Of a DNA stretch of 43,246 bases, positions 1-7,268 are shown piece by piece. The DNA comes from Pseudomonadota bacterium (GTDB lineage Bacteria > Pseudomonadota > Alphaproteobacteria > Acetobacterales > Acetobacteraceae): the NCBI GenBank assembly GCA_021808985.1, contig JAKBAQ010000002.1:1-43246 (forward strand), in the 5' to 3' direction. The position numbers and the translations under genes are program-made. The stretch's first letter is position 1. Every line of letters starts with the position of its first letter. Under the pieces are notes generated by a model. That model ran no database searches, had not been told where the DNA came from, and saw only the letters and a list, made by a program, of their open reading frames with translations.

Positions 1-486
1 GAGCAGATAGCCCCGAAAGGCGAGCTCCTCGGCAAGGCCGGTGAGCAGGCTCGCCAACAGCCAGGCCGCGCCATAATGAAACACCGCGATCCAGCCGATT
101 CTCCCCACCACGGCAACGCCATGGCCGCTTACCAGCAGCAGCCCCACCAGCAGGCCCAGCGCCGCCACGCCGGCGGCAAGCCCCTGCGCGGTCAGCACCC
201 CCCGCCGCGCGCCAGCCAGGCCATAGGTGCTAAAAGGCGCATCCTCCAGCACGGCCATGGCGCCGGTGGCGCCCAGGGCCGGCAGCAACAGCGCCAGCTC
301 GTTAAGGCCGATGAACAGCGGCGTATAATGGCCGTTGACGATCAGCCACGCATCTCCGGTATGGCTGATGACAATGGCGAGCAGAACCATAACCACGGCA
401 AGCTGGGCCATGCCCAGGGCAACAAAGACCGCCGCGCGCCAGCCCGCGGGCACACACGCCCTGTTCAGCCAGCCCCGCACGCTCAT
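1..486 (-). CDS. CPBP family intramembrane metalloprotease (partial)
   Basis: The gene runs off the left edge of the window; 162 codons from the ATG at 486 are present. The protein is strongly hydrophobic, with several predicted membrane segments (about residues 15-40, 50-75, 95-120 and 125-150). The visible part ends in the glutamate motif EELAFRG (E153, E154, R158), the first active-site motif of the CPBP/CAAX-protease (Abi, PF02517) family, so the HxxxB motifs must lie outside the window. Family members cleave prenylated or other membrane proteins, and many bacterial ones have unknown substrates. It starts 24 bases after the stop of the upstream MFS transporter on the same strand and is probably cotranscribed. 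The ribosome-binding site is weak. The family call is good; the role is unknown. Confidence 0.8.
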   Translation of the reverse strand, partial: MSVRGWLNRACVPAGWRAAVFVALGMAQLAVVMVLLAIVISHTGDAWLIVNGHYTPLFIGLNELALLLPALGATGAMAVLEDAPFSTYGLAGARRGVLTAQGLAAGVAALGLLVGLLLVSGHGVAVVGRIGWIAVFHYGAAWLLASLLTGLAEELAFRGYLL

Positions 487-510
487 CAGGCTGCGCCGCG
501 CGGCTTCGCT

Positions 511-1734
511 TCAGCTACGAGTCGTGGTGGCCATCGAGACGTTGCGCGCCTCGGGGCCGAAGAGCATCAGCACGATAAGCAGCACCGCCACGCTGCCGGC
601 CACGAGCGCCAGGGCGTAGCCGTAATCCCCGCCATGGCGCATGGCGATATCAACCTGCAGCGGCGCATTCACCGAAGCGATGAAATTGCCCAGCTGATAA
701 ATGGCCCCGGGGAATGTGCCGCGGATTTCCGCCGGCGACAGCTCATTGAGATGCACCGGCACCACGCCCCAGGCGCCCTGCACGGCAAACTGCATGAGAA
801 AGGCGGCAAGGCCGATCTCCACCGCGCCGGCGCCATATGCCCAGAAATAGAGCACCAGCAGCGAGAGCACGCAGGCGCCGATGATCGCATAACGCCGGCC
901 GATGCGCTGGCTGAGCCAGCCGAACGCGATACCGCCCAAAATGGCGCCGAGATTATAGAGCAGCACGATATCGGTGAGCGTGGCATGGTTGAAATGCATC
1001 TGCCTGGCCAGGAACAGCTTGGGATAAATATCCTGCGTGCCGTGGGAGAAGAAGTTGAATGCCGTCATCATCACCACGCCATAAACCGCCAGCCTGGCAT
1101 TCTTGCGCAGCACCTCCCAGATGGAGACCCTCGGCCCAACCTTGATCTTCTGGAAGGCGGGGCTTTCCTCAATCTGGCTGTTGATGAAGAAAATGAGCAG
1201 CGCCGGCGCCGCGCCCACGAAGAACATCCCCCGCCAGCCGAGGAAATGATAGGCAAAGCCGAACAGCAGCGTGGCGAGAAAATAGCCCGAAGGATACCCC
1301 GCCTGCAGCAGCCCCGAGACCCAGCCGCGCCAGCGCTCGGGGATCGTCTCCATCGCCAGCGAGCTGCCCACGCCCCATTCGCCGCCCATGGCCACGCCAA
1401 ACAGCGTGCGGATGGCCAGGAATGAAGCGAACGACCAGGCAAAGCCGCTGGCCGCCTCAAACAGCGAGTAGAGCAAGATGACCAGCATCAGCACTGGCTT
1501 GCGGCCATATTTGTCAGCCAGACGCCCGAAGATGAAGGCGCCCACCGCGCGGGTGGCGAGGGTCAGCGTGATCGCCAGGGTGATGGAGGAGACGGAGACG
1601 CCAAAGGTCTTGGCCACGTCGTCAAACGTGAAAATGAGAATGAAAAAGTCGAACGCATCGAGCGTCCAGCCCAGATACGCCGCCGCCACGACATTGCGGG
1701 CGCGCCTAAAATCCTCTTGCACGGTTGCGGACAT
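511..1734 (-). CDS. MFS transporter, SHS (lactate/sialate:H+ symporter) type
   Basis: A 407-residue protein with about 12 membrane segments. The N-terminal region contains GWTLDAFDFFILIF and the loop motif GRLADKYGRKP (MFS motif A, between TM2 and TM3), features of the SHS/metabolite:H+ symporter branch that imports lactate, pyruvate, sialate or similar carboxylates. The start at 1734 (MSATVQ) is preferred over upstream in-frame starts at 1785 and 1746 because a GAGG box lies about six bases before it and homologous proteins begin near here. The family is known for proton-coupled uptake; the exact substrate is not readable. A CPBP protease gene follows 24 bases downstream. The upstream non-coding stretch reaches the tRNA-derived repeat at 1887. 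Confidence 0.8.
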   Translation of the reverse strand: MSATVQEDFRRARNVVAAAYLGWTLDAFDFFILIFTFDDVAKTFGVSVSSITLAITLTLATRAVGAFIFGRLADKYGRKPVLMLVILLYSLFEAASGFAWSFASFLAIRTLFGVAMGGEWGVGSSLAMETIPERWRGWVSGLLQAGYPSGYFLATLLFGFAYHFLGWRGMFFVGAAPALLIFFINSQIEESPAFQKIKVGPRVSIWEVLRKNARLAVYGVVMMTAFNFFSHGTQDIYPKLFLARQMHFNHATLTDIVLLYNLGAILGGIAFGWLSQRIGRRYAIIGACVLSLLVLYFWAYGAGAVEIGLAAFLMQFAVQGAWGVVPVHLNELSPAEIRGTFPGAIYQLGNFIASVNAPLQVDIAMRHGGDYGYALALVAGSVAVLLIVLMLFGPEARNVSMATTTRS

Positions 1735-1886
1735 TATTTTCCTCATCAGCTGTATCTGTCGCACGGAACGATGTCTGACCGGCAATCTGAATGGTATTTC
1801 GGGTCAGCACAATGGCTCTCGCCCGGCCCAAACACAGCGCGCCGAAGCTGAGACGATGACGCTTTGGAACAGCCGCAATGCGAGGA

Positions 1887-1908
1887 AATGGTCGGAGTGA
1901 GAGGATTC
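1887..1908. repeat. Distal attachment-site copy (22-bp direct repeat of tRNA-Pro 3' end)
   Basis: Bases 1887-1908 are identical to 3473-3494. The shared core contains TGGTCGGAGTGAGAGGATTC, which on the minus strand is the end of the T-loop, the T-stem 3' strand, the acceptor stem, the discriminator A and the encoded CCA of tRNA-Pro. Identity ends abruptly on both sides. Integration of tyrosine-recombinase elements into tRNA 3' ends creates exactly such a duplicated fragment at the far end of the element. It lies at the boundary between high-GC chromosome and AT-rich element DNA. Confidence 0.88.
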
Positions 1909-1952
1909 TATTAACCTACTAGAAAACAAAGATAATAAATACTATATCTATC

Positions 1953-1970
1953 TGCACGGGTTTTGCACAG
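1953..1970 (+). repeat. Bipartite repeat TGCAC-N6-TGCACAG (copy 1), putative integrase arm site
   Basis: The sequence reads TGCAC, six bases, then TGCACAG. The same layout recurs at 2013-2030 (with TACAC halves) and 3400-3417. It lies 45 bases inside the left att copy. The half-site period is 11 bases, about one helical turn, as expected for a protein reading one face of the DNA. Arm-type integrase sites near att cores have this sort of organisation. The binding protein is an inference. Confidence 0.5.
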
Positions 1971-2012
1971 CATTTGTGCAGCTAGGAATATCAATAACTT
2001 ATATTCGCGGCC

Positions 2013-2030
2013 TACACGAATTCTACACAG
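2013..2030 (+). repeat. Bipartite repeat TACAC-N6-TACACAG (copy 2), putative integrase arm site
   Basis: Second copy of the motif, with TACAC half-sites and a GAATTC spacer. It starts exactly 60 bases after copy 1 and ends just before the GGAG box of the integrase remnant (2032-2035). Integrase binding here could also repress int expression. Inferred from position and repetition only. Confidence 0.5.
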
Positions 2031-2043
2031 TGGAGTTTGAACC

Positions 2044-2307
2044 GTGGCGTTCATAACCGACAACGAGGAGTTAAAGCCCGGCCTCATTATCTTCCGGCGT
2101 TGCGACATGGCACACCGCAATTTCTACTGCCCCATCAAACTTCTGAAAGAAGACCGCTACAAGACCGTCTCATTGTACACGGCGGACCGGGGAACGACGC
2201 GTGACCGTGCCTTCGATCAGGATGCGAACATCCGTTTTCGCCTCAAACACGACGTGCCGGTGTTCAACCGCCCCTTCCGGCAGGTAGCAGAAAGTCTATT
2301 TGAGTAG
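2044..2307 (+). pseudogene. Truncated tyrosine-type integrase (N-terminal fragment)
   Basis: An 87-residue frame from a GTG start with a GGAG box eight bases upstream. The text KPGLIIFRR, HRNFYCPIKL, DRYKTVSLYTAD, RAFDQDANIRFRLKHDVPVFNRPF resembles, from memory of the family, the N-terminal segment of site-specific integrases found in alphaproteobacterial islands and prophages, which are usually about 400 residues long. The frame ends at 2307 and the catalytic domain (R...H-x-x-R...Y) is absent in any frame downstream, where an unrelated gene begins. The position just inside an att copy at a tRNA gene supports the integrase reading. It should be recombination-dead, although the fragment might still bind DNA. 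I am confident it is a remnant and less sure of the exact integrase subfamily. Confidence 0.75.
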
Positions 2308-2329
2308 TCAGCGTGGATCGGGAAATATT

Positions 2330-3154
2330 ATGGTTTTGGCCGCAATCGATGTTTGGAACGCTGCAACTTTCGATGATGAACTTTCCTCGTTCCTAGCCGA
2401 TAATGCCGATCTCATCAGAAACTACATAACAACCGAGCGCGACATTTTTTTGTCTTACGAGCTTGGACGCAGGCCAGGCCGACCTCTACTGCGTCCAAAT
2501 AATCCTCACGCTTGTTCATTTCTCGCGCTTGAAGAGGCTGTCGGCAAGGAAATGTCATCACGAGTCGTCCGTGCTTGGCACTATACGCGGTTGACAGACA
2601 CAGAGCTGGAAACAATGCAGCGCGAAGGCATTCAATTGTCGACAGTAGCATCACTCCGGGCTCGGCTAGATGCTCTTGTTGCATCGGGGGTGCTATCCAC
2701 ACATGGGGCAGATAGCCTATTTTCTCAAAGCCCACTTAACCAGGGGAAATTGGAAATACGTTCGAACAAATTCTACATGGTGTCGCATCCAATAGCCATT
2801 GATGATGGTGACGTTGTGCCGCTGATGGCTCATTGGGGGGGAGAGGTCGTATCAATGTTGGTTGAAGACGCAGATTTACTTGCTCTTCTCTCATCTATTG
2901 GAAAGCCCCGTGTTCTTGAAATTGAGGCTCCTCTCTCCCTCTCTCAGCACAGCTATTCAGCGGCAGAAGCCGTGATCGCCACATTTAGCCGATCTTTAGG
3001 TTGCATTCCGGATAATCGCGGTTTTGACCTTTACATCAGCTCGCCCCTACCACCGAATGCTCTCAAGCGCGTACATGGTAATGACGATAACACTTTTTAT
3101 GTTTTGGGCCGCGGGTATCCAGCCGATTATGCCCATACCAATTCCGCCGATTGA
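2330..3154 (+). CDS. Orphan cargo protein of a tRNA-Pro integrative remnant, unknown function
   Basis: Predicted 274 residues from the ATG at 2330, which has CGGGA six bases upstream. An upstream in-frame ATG at 2300 overlaps the end of the integrase remnant and is less likely. No family is recognised with certainty. Around residues 80-105 it has WHYTRLTDTELETMQREG followed by IQLST, a layout (HYT, helix, Gly, short strand, Ser/Thr) reminiscent of ART-fold and DUF2971/AbiGi-type proteins; this is only a resemblance. The later segment FYMVSHPIAIDDGDVVPLMA and the HWGGE motif look like a beta-rich core. There is no signal peptide or membrane segment. Base composition is clearly more AT-rich than the flanks and codon use differs, consistent with horizontal transfer. 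It is the only intact gene between the att copies, so a defence or toxin role is possible but not shown. Confidence 0.65.
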   Translation: MVLAAIDVWNAATFDDELSSFLADNADLIRNYITTERDIFLSYELGRRPGRPLLRPNNPHACSFLALEEAVGKEMSSRVVRAWHYTRLTDTELETMQREGIQLSTVASLRARLDALVASGVLSTHGADSLFSQSPLNQGKLEIRSNKFYMVSHPIAIDDGDVVPLMAHWGGEVVSMLVEDADLLALLSSIGKPRVLEIEAPLSLSQHSYSAAEAVIATFSRSLGCIPDNRGFDLYISSPLPPNALKRVHGNDDNTFYVLGRGYPADYAHTNSAD

Positions 3155-3472
3155 AAAGCGCTCACTGGAGAGTGATGGTTAGGAAAGATCCATCTAAAAA
3201 ATTAGACCAATGCAGCGATGCCATTCCCCGGCTCCCTGCTGGGTCTGTTGAAGCTTGTTGCGTGAGAACCAATTTGCTTTGAAAAATTTTTGCCGGTCAC
3301 TCAATCCTACGCTGGCAAATTCGCGAAGAATCGGCCCCATAATCGTCTTTAATGGTCCAAAGACCTGGGAACATTCACTGAAAAATCCGCAAATAATTCT
3401 GCACAACTCCTGCACAGGCAAATTTTAGATCAAATAACCATTATAAATCAATTTCTTGTAGACGATCGATAT
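3155..3472. other. Intergenic right end of the integrative remnant
   Basis: About 320 AT-rich bases between the cargo gene and the right att copy. It contains the third bipartite TRCAC repeat (3400-3417). A 75-codon minus-strand frame at 3194-3421 has no recognisable features, no good ribosome-binding site and odd composition, so it is not called. No RNA gene other than the tRNA to the right is visible. Confidence 0.6.
3400..3417 (+). repeat. Bipartite repeat TGCAC-N6-TGCACAG (copy 3), putative integrase arm site
   Basis: Third copy of the motif, 55 bases inside the right att copy (3473). Copy 1 lies 45 bases inside the left att copy, so both ends of the element carry the motif at a similar distance from the core. 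That is what integrase arm sites would do. All three copies are on the same strand. Confidence 0.5.
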
Positions 3473-3494
3473 AATGGTCGGAGTGAGAGGATTC
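3473..3494. repeat. tRNA-side attachment-site copy (22-bp direct repeat)
   Basis: Identical to 1887-1908. It overlaps the 3' end of the tRNA-Pro gene, including its encoded CCA (minus strand 3477-3475). The element therefore occupies the DNA immediately 3' of the tRNA and leaves the tRNA intact, as is typical for tRNA-targeting integrases. Confidence 0.88.
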
Positions 3495-3552
3495 GAACCT
3501 CCGGCCCCTGCGTTCCGAACACAGTACTCTAACCAGGCTGAGCTACACTCCG
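3475..3552 (-). tRNA. tRNA-Pro (anticodon CGG)
   Basis: On the minus strand the sequence folds as a full cloverleaf: acceptor CGGAGTG pairing with CACTCCG, anticodon stem CTGTG/CGCAG around the loop TTCGGAA (anticodon CGG), T-arm GGAGG-TTCGAAT-CCTCT, discriminator A and an encoded CCA. CGGAGTG is the usual acceptor start of bacterial tRNA-Pro. Its 3' end is the integration target of the neighbouring element. Confidence 0.95.
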
Positions 3553-3721
3553 ATGCGAGCCCCTATAGCTGAACCCGCCCCCATACCGCAAGATGCCCGG
3601 CCAAGAAGAGTGCCGCGCCCTGTTTTGTGTATAAAAATCCACGTTTTCAATAAGTCATGGACAAAATCGTAGGTATTACGCTAACTGCGCGGGCAAACCT
3701 CTTGGCCAGCATCCCATAAGC

Positions 3722-4519
3722 ATGTGCGTAAACTGTTTCAGCCGCCGCCGTTTCGCCCAGTTCGCCCTCGGCCTCGCCGCCACGGGCATGACAGGCGCCG
3801 CCCCCGCACGCGCGACAATCCGCACCCTGCCCGTGGTGATGATCGACCCCGGCCATGGCGGGCACGACCCTGGCGCCATCGCCCCGGATGGTGTGTTCGA
3901 GAAGACCATCACCCTCGCGACCGGGCTGGCCCTGCGGGAGAGCCTGTTCGCCACCCGGCGCTACCATGTTGAGATGACCCGCACGCGCGATGTGTTCGTG
4001 CCGCTGGAGCAGCGCGTCGCCGACGCGGTGGCGGCCAAGGCGGATCTGTTCCTCTCCCTGCATTGCGACCATCTGCCCGAGGCCAACCTGCGCGGCGCCT
4101 CGATCTTCACCCTCTCGAACACCGCCTCTGACAAGCTGGCCGCCAGCATCGCCGAGGATGAGAACAATGCCGGCGCGGCGAGCGCGCCGATGGCCGGCGT
4201 CTCGCCCCAGGTCGCGGGAATCCTTGCCAGCCTGGAGACGCGCGCGACCAAGCTCGGTTCCGCCACCTTCTCGCTGGATCTGGAAAAATCGTTCATGGGC
4301 ATGATCCCCATGCTGCCGGACCCGCGGCGCAGCGCCAATTTCGCGGTGCTGCGCGACCCCTCAACCCCCAGCAATTTGCTGGAAATGGGCTGCCTGACCA
4401 ACCCGCTGGACGAAGCCCGCCTGCGCAACCCCAAGCAGCGGGCGTTGCTGGCAAGGCGGATCACCCTCGCCATTAACATGTATTTCACGCATTTCGTCGA
4501 TGGGCAGATGGCCGGATAA
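3722..4519 (+). CDS. amiC: N-acetylmuramoyl-L-alanine amidase (AmiC-like, Amidase_3)
   Basis: 265 residues. The enzyme cleaves the amide between N-acetylmuramic acid and the stem peptide L-alanine in peptidoglycan, usually during cell separation. A Tat-type signal (SRRRFAQFALG, residues 7-17, then a small-residue hydrophobic stretch to about 31) sends it to the periplasm. The Amidase_3 domain follows at once, with zinc ligands H45 (DPGHGG), E60 and H114 (SLHCDH), and the catalytic glutamate E221 (NLLEMGCLTN). There is no N-terminal AMIN domain, so it is a short form. A class A PBP gene follows after 140 bases; amiC-ponA adjacency is common in Alphaproteobacteria. The start is supported by the Tat motif; the ribosome-binding site is weak. 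Confidence 0.92.
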   Translation: MCVNCFSRRRFAQFALGLAATGMTGAAPARATIRTLPVVMIDPGHGGHDPGAIAPDGVFEKTITLATGLALRESLFATRRYHVEMTRTRDVFVPLEQRVADAVAAKADLFLSLHCDHLPEANLRGASIFTLSNTASDKLAASIAEDENNAGAASAPMAGVSPQVAGILASLETRATKLGSATFSLDLEKSFMGMIPMLPDPRRSANFAVLRDPSTPSNLLEMGCLTNPLDEARLRNPKQRALLARRITLAINMYFTHFVDGQMAG

Positions 4520-4538
4520 TCGCCATGCGGCGTGAGCC

Positions 4539-4591
4539 GGCCGTGGCCGCATGAAATTGGGTGCCATCCCCGCCCGGGCATGGCCACGGCC
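4539..4591. repeat. Inverted repeat between amidase and PBP1A genes
   Basis: GGCCGTGGCC at 4539-4548 is complemented perfectly by GGCCACGGCC at 4582-4591, with 33 bases between. An RNA hairpin here would sit in the 140-base gap between the two cell wall genes. There is no U-run after it, so it is not a classical terminator. It may moderate expression or stability of the downstream message; the function is unproven. Confidence 0.4.
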
Positions 4592-4659
4592 AAATTGTTG
4601 CATCAATTTTATCCGATGCATCCTCGCAGGCATGAAAATGGAGTGCTAAGGAGCCGCCT

Positions 4660-7236
4660 ATGCCCGACTCAAGAGACTCCTTCAGCGCCGGTGAACGCTT
4701 AAGCCCCCCTCGCCGTGAGCCACCGCGCCAACCGCCACGCAAGCCCTCGCCGCCCCGCGGCGCCGGGCGCGGCCCCAAAAAGCCAACTCTTTTCAGCCGG
4801 ATCACCAGCTTCTTCGTCACCGGCTTTTACCGGCTGGTGTTTTTCGGCGCGGTTGCCGCCATTATCGTCGGCACCGGCACGTTCCTCATCTTCAGCGCCG
4901 GGCTGCCCAGCATAGAAGCCCTGAAAACCTACACCCCGCCGCTGGAAAGCCGTGTCTACTCGGATGATTTCCACCTTGTCTCCGAACTTGGCGGCGAGCA
5001 TTGCATATATGTGCCCTACGACCAGATCCCGCCGCTGGTGGCGCAGGCGTTCATTTCCGCCGAAGACCGGCTGTTCTGGGTGGAGCCTGGGGTCAACCCG
5101 CTGGCCATCATTCGCGCCGCGCTCACCGATCTGGCCCGCCTGGGCAGCGGGCGCCGCCCGCAAGGGGCTTCCACCATCACCGAGCAGGTGGTGAAGAACA
5201 TGCTCCTCGACAACCACATCACCTTCGGCGCCAAGATCAAGGAAGCGCTGCTGGCGATGCGCGTGAGCCAGGCGATGACCAAACAACAGGTCATCACGCT
5301 TTACCTCAACGAGGTGGACCTGGGCCACAACACCTTCGGCATCGCCGCGGCGGCGCAGACCTATTTCAACAAGCCCCTGAGCCAGCTGGATATCGCGCAG
5401 GCCGCCTCGCTGGCGGCCTTGCCCAAGGCGCCGACCAATTACGACCCCTTCTTCCATCCCAACGCCGCGCTGACCCGGCGCAACTTCATCATCGGACGCA
5501 TGCTGGCCGACGGCGCCATCACCCAGGCCCAGGCCGACGCCGCCACCGCCGAGCCCCTGCTGCCGCATGCCGGCGCCACATTCACCTCCACCACCAGCGG
5601 AGACGGCTATTTCGCCGATGCCGTGCAAGCCGACCTGATCCAGCGCTTCGGCGCGGATACCGTCGAGCAGGGCGGGCTGATCGTGCATACCAGCCTGAAC
5701 CAGACCCTGCAGCGCGCCGCCAACGAGGCTGTGCGCAACGGGCTTGAGCATTATGACCGCATTTACGGCGGCTGGCACGGCCTGGTGGCGCATATTGACG
5801 ATGCCGCCCTGGCCACCAACTGGCAGGCCGATCTGGCCAAGCAGCCAACCCCGCCGGGCATGCGGCACAATTGGCGGCTGGGCATCGTGATCAGCTCGGA
5901 TGACGCCGCCGCCCGTGTCGGCTTCGTGAATACTCTCACCAACACGGCCAGAACCGGCACCCTGCCGCTGCAAAACATGCTGTGGACCCATGCCGGCGCG
6001 GTCGCCAGCATTTTGCACCCTGGTGACATCATCATGGTCTCCGGCGGCAGAATCCTCTCCCTGGAGCAAATTCCCACGGTCCAGGGCGCGCTGATCTCCA
6101 TGGACCCGCGCACCGGGCGCATCCTCGCCATGGTCGGCGGCTGGAGCCACGACATCAGCCCCTATAACCGGGCAACCCAGGCCGAGCGGCAGCCCGGCTC
6201 TTCGGTGAAGCCGCTGGTCTATCTCACCGCCATGGAACAGGGCGTGCAGCCCGACGCCCCCGTGCTGGACGCCCCCTTCGTGCAGCAGATGCCCAACGGC
6301 ACCACCTATCGCCCCGGCAATTATGAAGACAGTTTCCAGGGCCCCGTGCCGGTCTTCCACGCCCTGGAACAATCCCTCAACCTCGCCACCCTGCATCTGG
6401 CGCGTCAGATCGGCCTGGATAACATCGCCAACACATTCCAGAGCTTCGGCATCGTCAACCAGATGCCGCCTTATTACCCCTCGGCGATCGGCGCGATTGA
6501 CACCACGCTGTGGAAAATGGCCACCGCCTACGCCACGCTCGACGAATATGGCCGCCAGGTGCAACCCACGCTGATCGACAGTGTCACCGGCCCGGACGGC
6601 AAGGTGCTCTACCAGGCGCAGAACCAAAGCTGCGACAATTGCATGAACGGCGACCCCACTCAGCCGCCCATCATTGACTATTCCGGCGCCCAGCTGGCCG
6701 ACCCTGATTCAGTGTTTCAGATGCTGACCATGATGAAGGGCGTGGTGCTGCGCGGCACTGGCGTTCCCGCCGTGGCCGGCATCAGCCAGCCGGTGGCGGG
6801 CAAAACCGGCACCACCAACAATTTCAACGATGCCTGGTTCATCGGCTTCACCCCCGGCGTGCTCACCGGCTGCTGGGTCGGCTATGATACGCCCAGAAGC
6901 CTCGGCAATAATCAGACCGGCGGCAATGTCTGCGGCCCGATCTGGAATGAATATATGAAGGTCGCGCTCGTCAACCAGCCGGACATGGACTTTCCCGCCC
7001 CACCCGGCATGAGCCTGCAGCAAGTGCCCGAACCGGACGGCACCATGGTGAGCGAAGCCTTCAAACCCGGACAGACCCCGGGCGCCCAAGCCGCCGACAG
7101 CCTGCTCGGCGGCAGCCCCGGCCAGACGCCCCCCGCGCAGACTACGCCCGGCGCGCCGGGAACGCCCACGACGCCAGGCGGCGCGTCCGCCCCCTCGCCA
7201 TCGTCCATCGATAAATCCCTCGGCGGGCTGTATTAA
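4660..7236 (+). CDS. mrcA: Class A penicillin-binding protein 1A
   Basis: 858 residues; a bifunctional peptidoglycan glycosyltransferase and transpeptidase. A basic, proline-rich cytoplasmic head (1-45) precedes one membrane anchor (about 55-80). The GT51 domain (about 90-270) has SAEDRLFW with the catalytic E135 and the motifs QGASTITEQ and LYLNEVDLGHNTFG. The transpeptidase domain has S514-x-x-K517 (GSSVK), S572-x-N574 (SLN) and K715-TGT. The C-terminus is a long Pro/Gly/Ser-rich tail. Two glycosyltransferase positions are unusual: the usual histidine of EDxxFxxHxG is E142, and the second-motif glutamine (TITQQ) is E175. An AGGAG box seven bases upstream fixes the start. It lies downstream of the amidase gene and is convergent with the DUF1214 gene. 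Confidence 0.95.
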   Translation: MPDSRDSFSAGERLSPPRREPPRQPPRKPSPPRGAGRGPKKPTLFSRITSFFVTGFYRLVFFGAVAAIIVGTGTFLIFSAGLPSIEALKTYTPPLESRVYSDDFHLVSELGGEHCIYVPYDQIPPLVAQAFISAEDRLFWVEPGVNPLAIIRAALTDLARLGSGRRPQGASTITEQVVKNMLLDNHITFGAKIKEALLAMRVSQAMTKQQVITLYLNEVDLGHNTFGIAAAAQTYFNKPLSQLDIAQAASLAALPKAPTNYDPFFHPNAALTRRNFIIGRMLADGAITQAQADAATAEPLLPHAGATFTSTTSGDGYFADAVQADLIQRFGADTVEQGGLIVHTSLNQTLQRAANEAVRNGLEHYDRIYGGWHGLVAHIDDAALATNWQADLAKQPTPPGMRHNWRLGIVISSDDAAARVGFVNTLTNTARTGTLPLQNMLWTHAGAVASILHPGDIIMVSGGRILSLEQIPTVQGALISMDPRTGRILAMVGGWSHDISPYNRATQAERQPGSSVKPLVYLTAMEQGVQPDAPVLDAPFVQQMPNGTTYRPGNYEDSFQGPVPVFHALEQSLNLATLHLARQIGLDNIANTFQSFGIVNQMPPYYPSAIGAIDTTLWKMATAYATLDEYGRQVQPTLIDSVTGPDGKVLYQAQNQSCDNCMNGDPTQPPIIDYSGAQLADPDSVFQMLTMMKGVVLRGTGVPAVAGISQPVAGKTGTTNNFNDAWFIGFTPGVLTGCWVGYDTPRSLGNNQTGGNVCGPIWNEYMKVALVNQPDMDFPAPPGMSLQQVPEPDGTMVSEAFKPGQTPGAQAADSLLGGSPGQTPPAQTTPGAPGTPTTPGGASAPSPSSIDKSLGGLY

Positions 7237-7268
7237 CCAAAACCTGGCGCCGCCTCACACCCGGCGGC

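Larger units (their letters stand above)
1735..2043. other. Intergenic region: MFS promoter side, left att copy and integrase leader
   Basis: About 310 bases without a convincing gene. The left half (1735-1886) has normal high GC and must hold the minus-strand promoter of the MFS gene. At 1887 begins a copy of the tRNA-Pro 3' end. Beyond it the sequence turns sharply AT-rich (1909-2010) and carries two bipartite TRCAC repeats at 1953-1970 and 2013-2030. The second sits directly in front of the ribosome-binding site of the integrase remnant. A 69-codon minus-strand frame here shows no protein-like features and is not called. Confidence 0.7.

Noticed and set aside
76-1425. A 449-codon plus-strand frame at the left edge
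   Set aside because: It is antisense to the CPBP protease and MFS genes and is extremely rich in His, Gln and Arg.
3194-3421. A 75-codon minus-strand frame in the integrative remnant
   Set aside because: No ribosome-binding site, no recognisable motif, and it covers a putative integrase arm site.
4699-6627. A 642-codon minus-strand open frame
   Set aside because: It lies opposite the PBP1A gene, whose domains are unmistakable; high GC removes stops from the opposite strand, and the translation is a low-complexity Gly/Val/His-rich mix.
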